Positions 1 through 5,972 of a DNA stretch of 7,183 bases are shown here, piece by piece. Under the pieces are notes generated by a model that saw only the letters and a list, made by a program, of their open reading frames with translations, did no database searches and was not told the DNA's origin. A program made the position numbers and the translations under genes. Position 1 is the first letter of the stretch. Each line of letters begins with the position of its first letter. Origin of the DNA: Planctomycetaceae bacterium (lineage in GTDB: Bacteria > Planctomycetota > UBA1135 > GCA-002686595); assembly GCA_013360535.1 (NCBI GenBank), contig JABWBL010000169.1, positions 1 through 7,183 on the forward strand. The letters run 5' to 3'.

Positions 1-2
1 CG

Positions 3-331
3 GAGCTCACGCGCCTCGGCATGGAGCGCGCGCAGCGCTTCGGCTGGACGAACACGTACACGTACACGAAGGGCCTCGCCGAGGCGCTGATCGAGGCGCG
101 CGGCTCGGACCTGCCGATCGCGATCGTCCGCCCGTCGATCGTCGAGAGTTCGGACAGGGACCCGTTCCGCGGCTGGAACGAGGGCGTCAACACGTCGACG
201 CCGCTCACCTACCTGCTCGGGATGCCCTTCCGGCTGCTCCCGACGCGGCCCGGGCTCCGCCTCGACGTCGTCCCCGTCGATCTCGTCACGCGCGGCATGA
301 ACCTCATCGCCGCGGCGCTCGTCCGGCGCAC
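3..331 (+). CDS. Fatty acyl-CoA reductase-type SDR protein, internal fragment (truncated at both ends)
   Basis: The reading frame is open from the window edge and encodes an internal piece of the NAD(P)-binding domain shared by fatty acyl-CoA reductases and thioester reductases, enzymes that reduce acyl thioesters to aldehydes or alcohols. Visible marks are the SDR catalytic YxxxK in [14 protein letters not shown], then [13 protein letters not shown], then [17 protein letters not shown] and [15 protein letters not shown], in the order usual for this family. The N-terminal Rossmann glycine motif lies outside the window. Family resemblance ends at about ALVRR (about 329). The frame stays open to 638, but from there its translation is only the shadow of the M18 peptidase read in another frame. 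The gene therefore looks cut off at the junction with the next gene. In related bacteria such domains can belong to larger multidomain lipid enzymes; that cannot be judged here. The domain assignment is good; the exact substrate is unknown. Confidence 0.75.
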
Positions 332-1399
332 GAGGTCGGCTTCCGGGTGCTCGGCGCGCACACCGACAGCCCGAACCTGCGCGTCAAGGCGCGGCCCAAC
401 ACCGGCGCGGCCGGCTACCGGCAGCTCGGCGTCGAGGTGTACGGCGGAGTGTTGCTCAACTCGTGGCTCGACCGCGACCTCGGGCTCTCGGGGCGCGTCA
501 TGGTGCGTCAGGGCAAGGCACTGGAGCCGCGCCTGTTCCTCTCCAACCGCGCGCTGGCCCGCGTGCCGCAGCTCGCGATCCACCTCGACCGCGAGGTCAA
601 CTCGCGTGGTCTCGTGCTCGACCCGCAGCTGCACATGACGCCGATCTGGGGACTGGGGCGGTCCGACGAGCTCGGCCTGCAGCGCTTCCTCGGCAACGAG
701 CTCGGCTGCGAGCCCGTCGACGTGCTGTCGTGGGACTTGATGCTGCACGACATCGCGCCCGCGACGTTCCTCGGCGCCTCGAACGAGTTCGTGTGCGCGC
801 CGCGGCTCGACAACCTGTGTTCGTCGTGGTGCGCGCTGCAGGCGGTGGCGAGCCACTCCGGCGGCGACGGTGCGATCGCGGTGCTGTGCCTGTTCGACCA
901 CGAGGAAGTGGGGAGCACCTCGACGCGCGGCGCCCAGGGCCCGCTCCTGATCGACGTGCTCGAGCGGCTGGTGCTCGCCGGCGGCGGTGGCCGCGAGGAG
1001 TTCCACCGCGCGATCGCGAAGAGCTTCTGCGCCTCGATCGACATGGCGCACGCGACGCACCCCAACTACCGCGAGAAGCACGAGCCGGAGCACTGGATCG
1101 CGCTCAACGGCGGCCCGGTGATCAAGCTCAACACCAACCAGCGCTACGCGACCGACGCCGAGGGCGAGGCCGAGTTCCAGCTCGCGGCCGAGTCCGTCGG
1201 AGTGCGCGTGCAAAAGTACTTCCACCGCTCGAACCTCGCCTGCGGCACGACCATCGGGCCGCTCACGGCCGCGCGGCTGGGCATGCGCACCGTCGACGTC
1301 GGCAGCCCGCAGCTCTCGATGCACTCGATCCGCGAGCTGTGCGGCGCCGAAGACCCGGCCGCGATGGAGCTCGCGCTCGGCGCCTTCCTGCGGCGTTAG
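329..1399 (+). CDS. apeB: M18 family aminopeptidase (aspartyl aminopeptidase-like), 5'-truncated
   Basis: Encodes most of an M18 zinc aminopeptidase, a cytosolic enzyme that removes N-terminal residues, often acidic ones, from peptides. Numbering from the first in-frame GTG (347), the metal and catalytic motifs are all present: GAHTDSP (H5, D7), RLDNL (D155), DHEEVGS (D184, E186, E187), [10 protein letters not shown] (D232) and MHSIRE (H326). [15 protein letters not shown] and GCGTTIGP are also conserved. The C-terminus, LGAFLRR, is where the family normally ends. The N-terminus is missing: resemblance starts at [15 protein letters not shown] (about 329), with roughly 75-85 residues lost compared with bacterial members of about 430. 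The GTG at 347 falls inside the conserved core and is not a credible native start. Upstream sequence is a different gene in another frame. If the junction is real this is a pseudogene; if it is an assembly error the true gene is probably intact. Family assignment is very secure; the symbol follows common bacterial naming. Confidence 0.9.
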   Translation, partial: HEVGFRVLGAHTDSPNLRVKARPNTGAAGYRQLGVEVYGGVLLNSWLDRDLGLSGRVMVRQGKALEPRLFLSNRALARVPQLAIHLDREVNSRGLVLDPQLHMTPIWGLGRSDELGLQRFLGNELGCEPVDVLSWDLMLHDIAPATFLGASNEFVCAPRLDNLCSSWCALQAVASHSGGDGAIAVLCLFDHEEVGSTSTRGAQGPLLIDVLERLVLAGGGGREEFHRAIAKSFCASIDMAHATHPNYREKHEPEHWIALNGGPVIKLNTNQRYATDAEGEAEFQLAAESVGVRVQKYFHRSNLACGTTIGPLTAARLGMRTVDVGSPQLSMHSIRELCGAEDPAAMELALGAFLRR

Positions 1400-1419
1400 C
1401 CCGCGCGCCCAACCCGTCG

Positions 1420-1425
1420 TACACT
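1420..1425 (+). promoter_or_regulatory. Candidate -10 element (TACACT) upstream of slyD
   Basis: TACACT fits the TAnnnT pattern of a housekeeping -10 hexamer. It lies in the 53-base gap after the M18 stop and ends 27 bases before the slyD ATG, predicting a leader of about 20 bases. No convincing -35 is seen. A similar G-TAnnnT-TC context occurs before the lipoprotein gene at 5960. Confidence 0.3.
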
Positions 1426-1452
1426 TCTGCCTCCCAACGCCAACGGAAGACC

Positions 1453-1947
1453 ATGGAACAGACTGTCGCAGCCGGAAAAATCGTCGGCATCTACTACACC
1501 CTCAAGGACGCGAGCGGACGCGTGCTCGACACCAACCGCAAGGGCGGCAAGCCGATGCCGTACCTGCACGGGCGGGGCAACCTGCTCAAGGGCGTCGAAG
1601 CGGCGCTCGAGGGCAAGGCCAAGAACGACTTCGTCGAGGTCAAGCTCGCCGCCGCCGACGGCTACGGCGTGCGCCGCCCCGAGCTCGTGCAGAAGGTCGC
1701 GCGCGGCTCGTTCCCCGCGGGACGGCCGCTCGCTGCCGGCATGACGCTGCAACGTCAGGACGAGCAAGGCCGCGTGCGGCTCGCGCGCGTGCTCGACGTG
1801 GGGGACACGGAGGTCACGATCGACGAGAACCACCCGCTCGCCGACCTCGACCTGCACTTCGAGATCACCGTCTGCGGCGTGCGCGACGCGACGCCCGAGG
1901 AAGTGCAGCACGGCCACGCGCACGGCCCGGGCGGCCACGCGCACTGA
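1453..1947 (+). CDS. slyD: SlyD-type FKBP peptidyl-prolyl cis-trans isomerase
   Basis: A 164-residue cytosolic prolyl isomerase and chaperone of the SlyD family. The split FKBP domain (about 6-70 and 125-148) carries YLHGRGNLLKGVEAALEG at 37-54, close to the E. coli SlyD core. The insert-in-flap chaperone domain occupies about 71-125, followed by ENHPLADLDLHFEI and RDATPEEVQHGHAHG as in the family. The C-terminal HGHAHGPGGHAH (153-164) supplies five histidines and is a probable short Ni/Zn-binding tail. It is much shorter than the E. coli tail and has no cysteines; the only Cys in the protein is C141. The ATG at 1453 is chosen because the FKBP fold begins right after it. GGAAG (1445-1449) lies only 3 bases upstream, a weak or badly spaced ribosome site. 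The gene converges on the minus-strand gene at 1951-2622 with 3 bases between stop codons. In the tail a 12-base direct repeat (1912-1923 and 1933-1944) encodes the two GHAH units. Confidence 0.93.
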   Translation: MEQTVAAGKIVGIYYTLKDASGRVLDTNRKGGKPMPYLHGRGNLLKGVEAALEGKAKNDFVEVKLAAADGYGVRRPELVQKVARGSFPAGRPLAAGMTLQRQDEQGRVRLARVLDVGDTEVTIDENHPLADLDLHFEITVCGVRDATPEEVQHGHAHGPGGHAH

Positions 1948-1950
1948 AAC

Positions 1951-2622
1951 TCAACGCCGGCGCTCGAGTTCCTGCTCGAGCCAGTGGAGCTCGTCGGAGA
2001 GCTCGTACAGCTCGGGGTGGTTGGCCTTGGACAGGCGGACCACCTCGAGTGCATTTGACGGCACGGGCTTCCCGTTGGCATCGGGAATGGGCGGGGCGTC
2101 ACGCGCGGTGCCGAGCTGACCGCGCGGCAACAGCTCGCGCACGACGGCTTCGCGTCCTCGAGAGCCGAGCGAGACTTTCTCGAATTCACCGCGTGTGAAG
2201 CACTCGCTGCACACGCTCTCCACCTGTTGCTCCAGCGCCGCCTCGAGCTCGCCGCGCGCGCGCACCAGCTCCTCGAACGTGCTCGCCGCGTACTTCCAGC
2301 GAAAATCGAGGGCGGGCTGCGGAGCGACGCCACCGTCCTCGATGCCGTCGGGCTCGCGCGCAGGCGGCGGAGCCGGAACGCCCTCGCGAGCGTCGCCCGC
2401 GTTGGCGGCTGGCTCGCGCGTGTCGGCTCGAATCACCTCGGAGCGGAAGTCACGCTGCGCTTCGGCCGTCGGAGCGCCCGTCGCTGCCGCGGGCACTGCA
2501 AATTCAGGCGTGGAACCGCGGTAGGGATCGGCGAGCAGCACGTAGGCCGCCGCCGTCGCGACGATTCCGCCGAGGACCAGCACGACCCCCAGCCACAGGA
2601 CGGGATTGCGAGCTGCGCTCAC
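1951..2622 (-). CDS. Membrane-anchored protein of unknown function with a CxxC pair
   Basis: I do not recognise this 223-residue protein. It starts with a short basic N-terminus and one hydrophobic helix (about 8-31), so it is probably a single-pass inner-membrane protein with the rest outside the cytoplasm. Residues 35-105 are Ala/Pro/Glu-rich and look disordered. A compact, helix-prone part follows (about 106-223), containing SVCSECFTRGEF with Cys138 and Cys141 (CxxC), then a charged C-terminal helix rich in Leu and Glu ending in ELERRR. The CxxC could be a disulfide or a metal ligand; nothing shows which. Translation begins at GTG (2622-2620), overlapping the TGA of the upstream gene in the tetranucleotide GTGA, so the two are probably translationally coupled. 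No Shine-Dalgarno sequence is seen. The overlap and consistent coding character support a real gene. Confidence 0.75.
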   Translation of the reverse strand: MSAARNPVLWLGVVLVLGGIVATAAAYVLLADPYRGSTPEFAVPAAATGAPTAEAQRDFRSEVIRADTREPAANAGDAREGVPAPPPAREPDGIEDGGVAPQPALDFRWKYAASTFEELVRARGELEAALEQQVESVCSECFTRGEFEKVSLGSRGREAVVRELLPRGQLGTARDAPPIPDANGKPVPSNALEVVRLSKANHPELYELSDELHWLEQELERRR

Positions 2623-3431
2623 TTGAAGAGCTTGTCGAGCGCCTTGTCGACGGCCTTGTCGACCTTCTCCAGCGAACGGTCGAGCTCGCCTCGAACCTTG
2701 TCGAGCGCCTGCGCCTGCACCTTGCCGAGCCCATCCTCGAGCAGCTTGCGCGCGTCGAGCGGAATCGACTTGCCGCCCGCTTCGAGGCTCGCTTCGAGCA
2801 GCGCGCTGACCACTTCTCCGACGATCTCGGTGAGCGGCGCACCGTCTTTCCCGCCGAGGTTCTGGAGTTTGAGCTCCGGCAGTGTCAGCGACGCTTCCTG
2901 CGAGCCCGTCAGGTCGCTCGTGAAGCGCGTGTGCAGCGCGATGTCCTTCAGCACGAGCTCGCCGATCTTGATCGACTTGGCGCTGCCTTCCGGCGCGGGC
3001 TCCGGCTTCGGTTCGCCCGGCGTTTCCTTGCCCTTCAGCTTCTCGAGCGCCTCGAGGATCTTCCCGAAGTTCGTGCCCTGCGGCGTGCCTTCGAGCTCGA
3101 GCCTCACTCCGCTCACCTCGACGCGCGCGATCTCGATCTGGTCCGAGCTCAGGCTGCCAAGCTCGACCTTCGTCGCCGCATGGTCGAGCTCGAGGAAGCT
3201 CGCGGCCTGAAAACCGGCCGGATTGGCGACGACAAGCCCGTCGAGGGCGAGCGCGCCATCGAGCAGCGCGACGTCGGTCCCCGCGAGCGTGACCGGAACG
3301 CCGAGCGCCTTCGTGCCAGCGGTCTCGACCGCGCCCGAGAGCACCCTCCCGAGCGCGAAGAAGAGCCCCAGCGCGAGGAGCACGAAAAGGACGAGTCCGA
3401 CGAGGAACAGGCGGCGCAGGAAGCGGAACAT
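2619..3431 (-). CDS. AsmA-like membrane-anchored protein
   Basis: A 270-residue protein with basic MFRFLRR followed by a hydrophobic helix (about 8-28) and an extracytoplasmic remainder. Residues 29-120 resemble the N-terminus of the AsmA family (bacterial bridge-like envelope proteins): GVPVTLAGTDVALLDGALAL, then DGLVVANPAGF, then alternating beta-type segments such as IEIARVEVSGVRLELEG. A Pro/Glu/Lys linker follows (about 135-152), then a second beta-rich part (153-190). The C-terminal part (about 205-270) is a long helix-prone region with charged heptad-like spacing ending in KALDKLFK. It is far shorter than classic AsmA proteins, so 'AsmA-like' describes the fold, not a proven role. The frame stays open upstream to 3749, but the ATG at 3431 is preferred because the membrane anchor begins exactly there and the longer version would run into the divergent gene. 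It is the first gene of a two-gene operon with the downstream membrane protein. No clear ribosome site is visible. Confidence 0.8.
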   Translation of the reverse strand: MFRFLRRLFLVGLVLFVLLALGLFFALGRVLSGAVETAGTKALGVPVTLAGTDVALLDGALALDGLVVANPAGFQAASFLELDHAATKVELGSLSSDQIEIARVEVSGVRLELEGTPQGTNFGKILEALEKLKGKETPGEPKPEPAPEGSAKSIKIGELVLKDIALHTRFTSDLTGSQEASLTLPELKLQNLGGKDGAPLTEIVGEVVSALLEASLEAGGKSIPLDARKLLEDGLGKVQAQALDKVRGELDRSLEKVDKAVDKALDKLFK

Positions 3432-3504
3432 GGGGAATTCGTTTCGGTCTGGCGGAGGCGGACGGAGCGCTCCCGGGGCGCCCTCAAGACGAATGCGGCC
3501 CGAC

Positions 3505-3514
3505 AGTCTAGTCT
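3505..3514. promoter_or_regulatory. Symmetric overlapping -10 elements (candidate bidirectional promoter)
   Basis: The sequence AGTCTAGTCT contains TAGTCT on the plus strand (3509-3514) and TAGACT on the minus strand (3510-3505), two TAnnnT hexamers sharing the central TA. It sits in the 115-base gap between the divergent AsmA-like gene (start 3431) and the secreted hydrolase gene (start 3547), 32 bases before the latter's ATG and about 73 bases before the former's. No good -35 box is visible on either strand, and the rest of the gap shows no recognisable operator or hairpin. Confidence 0.35.
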
Positions 3515-3546
3515 GGAGCACCCGCGTCCAACTGCCCTGGATCGAG

Positions 3547-5940
3547 ATGCACCTTCGTTCCCTCATCGCCGTCCTTTCGTTGGCGTCCCTCGCGACCGCC
3601 CAGAACCTCGAGGTCCACGTCATCAACGTCGACCAGGGGCTCTCGGTCTTCCTGAAGAGCCCCGGCGGCAAGCGCGTGCTCATCGACGGCGGCAATCCCG
3701 GCGACGGAACCGCGATCGTGCGTCCGTACCTGCAGGGCATCGGCGTCACCGCGCTCGACTATTCGGTGATGACGCACTGGCACACCGACCACTTCGGCGG
3801 GCTCACCGAGGTCCACAACTCGGCTTACAAGCCGCTCGTCGCCGCCTACGACCGCGGCGACACGAACCGTCCGTCGAACGGCTTCGTCACGTCGTACCTC
3901 AACGCGGTCGGCACCAAGCGCGCGGTGCCCACGGTCGGGCAGGTCGTCGACCTCGGCGGCGGCTGCACGCTGCAGTTCGTGTCGCGCGACGGCCAGCACC
4001 CCAACGGGTCGGTCGCGGTGAGCGGCGACGAGAACGCCCACTCGCTCGGGCTCGTGATCCGCTACGGCGACTTCGACCTGTACGTCGCCGGTGACCTGAC
4101 CTCGGGCGGCCTCAGCACTCCGAATGTCGAGGGCCCCGTCACGGGCTTCATCGGCCAGTGCGAGGTCGCGATCAGCTCGCACCACGGCTCGGCCTCCAGC
4201 TCCTCGAGCACCGTCGTCAACAACCTCAATCCGAGCCTCGTGGTGCATTCGTCGGGCCACGACAACCCCTACGGCCACCCCAACGAAGGCACGGTCAACA
4301 ACTGGAGCCATCCGGCCGCGACGCGCGTGCAGTGGTGCACCACCGAAGGCGACACGTCCGATCCGCAAGTCGGGGGCGACCCCGGCGGCTTCAACGCGAT
4401 CTCGGGCCACATCGTGATCACGAGCGACGGCGCGACGTTCGTCGCCTCGAGCCCCGCGCATCCCGAGAGCGTGCGTTTCGCGACCTTCGAGCAGCCCGGC
4501 ACGCGCGCGACGGCGGGGCAGGTCGTCGTCAACGAGTTGCTCGTCGACCCGCTCGCCTTCGCCGACGGCGTCGCGGAGTGGTTCGAGCTGATGAACGTCA
4601 CGACGCAGCCGCTCAACGTGGGCGGGATGGAGTTCGTCGCCGGTGCGCAGTCGTTCCGGCTCGCGAGTCAGGTGCTCCTGCAGCCCGGAGAGCTGTTCGT
4701 CGTCGGTCAAGACGGTCGCCCCAGCCGCAACGGCAACTACTTCCTCGGCGTCGGCGCACCTTGGCAGCAGTTCTCGCTCAACAACACTTCGGGTTCGCTG
4801 CTCCTGCGTTCGTCGACGGGAACGGCGATGGAGACCGTGAGCTGGGGCGGAAGCGGCCTGCCGGTGACGCCGGGCGTGACGCGCGAGCGCATCGACCCGA
4901 CGCTCGCACCGAGCGTGCCGAACTTCGCCGCCGCGACCGCAGCGTGGAGCGGAGGTGACCTCGGAACTCCGGGCTCGCCCAACACGAACTGGAACGGCAA
5001 CGGCGGCGGCAACATCCCGGCCTGCACGCCGATCGCCTACGGCACGGGCAAGCCCAACAGCAACGGCACCGTTCCCTACATCACCTCCAGCGGCACGCCG
5101 GACCTCAACACGAACGACTTCGTCGTCACGCTCGTCGACGCCGTGCCGCTCAAGTCGACGATCCTTTACTACGGCTACGCGCGCGACTCGAAGCCGTTCC
5201 AGGGCGGGACGTTGCTCGTGAAGACGCCGGTGCGCCGCATGGGCGTCGCGCAGACCGACTTCTTCGGCACGGTCTCCTACCCGGTGCCGATCGACGCTTC
5301 GATGCCGGGCACCAAGCGCTTCTACCAGTTCTGGTACCGCGATCCGTTCGTGCCCGATGGCACCAACGTGGGCCTGTCGGCGGCGCTCGAGGTCGAGTTC
5401 TGCCCGCTGCCGCCTCCGCCCGCGGCGGGACAGGTCGTGATCACCGAGGTGATGAAGGATCCGACCGCCGTCGCCGACTCCGCGGGCGAGTGGATCGAGC
5501 TCCACAACACGACCAACTCCGCGATCGACATCGAGGGCTGGTCGCTCAGCGACAACGGCGGCGAGCTCGCTCCGATCACCAACGGCGGCAACGGCGTGCT
5601 CGTTCCCGCGGGCGGCTACCTCGTCATCGGCACGAACTCGAACGTGGCGACCAACGGCGGCATCACGGTGGGCGGGACCTGGAGCTGGAGCCTGTTCAAG
5701 CTCGACAACAACGACGACGAGCTCGTGCTCACGGCCCCCAGCGCCGTCGAGGTCGACCGCATCGAGTACGACAACGGCTTCCTCTGGCCGGACACGCCCG
5801 GTTTTTCGCTCAGCTTGCGTTCGGGGGTGCTCTCGGCGGTCTCGAACGACGACGGGAACCTGTGGTGCCCGGCCGCGTCGCTGATCGGCGCCGGCCCCGA
5901 CCACGGAACTCCCGGCCAGCCCAACGACGTCTGCCCGTGA
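3547..5940 (+). CDS. Secreted ComEC-like metallo-beta-lactamase-fold hydrolase with two lamin-tail domains
   Basis: A 797-residue exported protein. Start ATG 3547 gives a clean signal peptide (MHLRSLIAVLSLASLATAQ, cleavage about 19/20); upstream in-frame starts run into the divergent gene. Domains: (a) about 21-315, an MBL-fold hydrolase of the ComEC type, with HWHTDH (77-82) as the HxHxDH metal motif, ENAHSLGL in the ComEC NxxSL position, AGD (D183), SSHHGS (H212, H213) and NPYGHP (H244). (b) about 323-482, lamin-tail domain 1 with VVNELLVDP and EWFEL (344-348). (c) 493-619, a Cys-bounded domain opening CTPIAYGTGKPNS and containing PFQGGTLLVKTPVRR, a type I associate with planctomycete secreted proteins. 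(d) about 628-797, lamin-tail domain 2 with ITEVMKDP and EWIELHN (648-654), ending GTPGQPNDVCP. Cys774 and Cys796 may form a disulfide. Bacterial LTDs are known to be fused to secreted hydrolases, including MBL enzymes. There are no ComEC transmembrane segments, so this is not a DNA-uptake channel; an extracellular nuclease or phosphodiesterase is plausible but unproven. Confidence 0.9.
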   Translation: MHLRSLIAVLSLASLATAQNLEVHVINVDQGLSVFLKSPGGKRVLIDGGNPGDGTAIVRPYLQGIGVTALDYSVMTHWHTDHFGGLTEVHNSAYKPLVAAYDRGDTNRPSNGFVTSYLNAVGTKRAVPTVGQVVDLGGGCTLQFVSRDGQHPNGSVAVSGDENAHSLGLVIRYGDFDLYVAGDLTSGGLSTPNVEGPVTGFIGQCEVAISSHHGSASSSSSTVVNNLNPSLVVHSSGHDNPYGHPNEGTVNNWSHPAATRVQWCTTEGDTSDPQVGGDPGGFNAISGHIVITSDGATFVASSPAHPESVRFATFEQPGTRATAGQVVVNELLVDPLAFADGVAEWFELMNVTTQPLNVGGMEFVAGAQSFRLASQVLLQPGELFVVGQDGRPSRNGNYFLGVGAPWQQFSLNNTSGSLLLRSSTGTAMETVSWGGSGLPVTPGVTRERIDPTLAPSVPNFAAATAAWSGGDLGTPGSPNTNWNGNGGGNIPACTPIAYGTGKPNSNGTVPYITSSGTPDLNTNDFVVTLVDAVPLKSTILYYGYARDSKPFQGGTLLVKTPVRRMGVAQTDFFGTVSYPVPIDASMPGTKRFYQFWYRDPFVPDGTNVGLSAALEVEFCPLPPPPAAGQVVITEVMKDPTAVADSAGEWIELHNTTNSAIDIEGWSLSDNGGELAPITNGGNGVLVPAGGYLVIGTNSNVATNGGITVGGTWSWSLFKLDNNDDELVLTAPSAVEVDRIEYDNGFLWPDTPGFSLSLRSGVLSAVSNDDGNLWCPAASLIGAGPDHGTPGQPNDVCP

Positions 5941-5959
5941 GTCCGCGCCGCGGCGGGGG

Positions 5960-5965
5960 TAGGAT
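5960..5965 (+). promoter_or_regulatory. Candidate -10 element (TAGGAT) for the MORN-repeat lipoprotein gene
   Basis: TAGGAT fits TAnnnT and ends 7 bases before the ATG at 5973, so transcription would begin at or within a few bases of the start codon. It lies in the 32-base gap after the hydrolase stop. No -35 hexamer is evident, as the upstream spacing falls on G+C-rich sequence, and no Shine-Dalgarno is present. Confidence 0.35.
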
Positions 5966-5972
5966 TCGCTCC

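Noticed and set aside
332..638. Continuation of the reductase frame beyond the junction
   Set aside because: The translation there (Arg/Ser/Thr-rich) is an off-frame reading of the well-conserved M18 peptidase; it has no family resemblance.
463..1452. Extended N-terminus for SlyD in the same frame
   Set aside because: The added stretch is Arg/Ala-rich shadow of the M18 gene; the FKBP domain begins directly after ATG 1453.
2227..3210. 327-codon plus-strand frame opposite the two membrane-protein genes
   Set aside because: Ser/Arg-rich shadow without domains; the minus-strand genes have membrane anchors and a coupled stop/start.
3223..3546. Longer N-terminus for the secreted hydrolase
   Set aside because: It would overlap the divergent AsmA-like gene and bury the clear signal peptide that starts at 3547.
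3432..3749. Longer N-terminus for the AsmA-like gene
   Set aside because: It is antisense to the hydrolase signal peptide and MBL domain and would place the membrane anchor in mid-protein.
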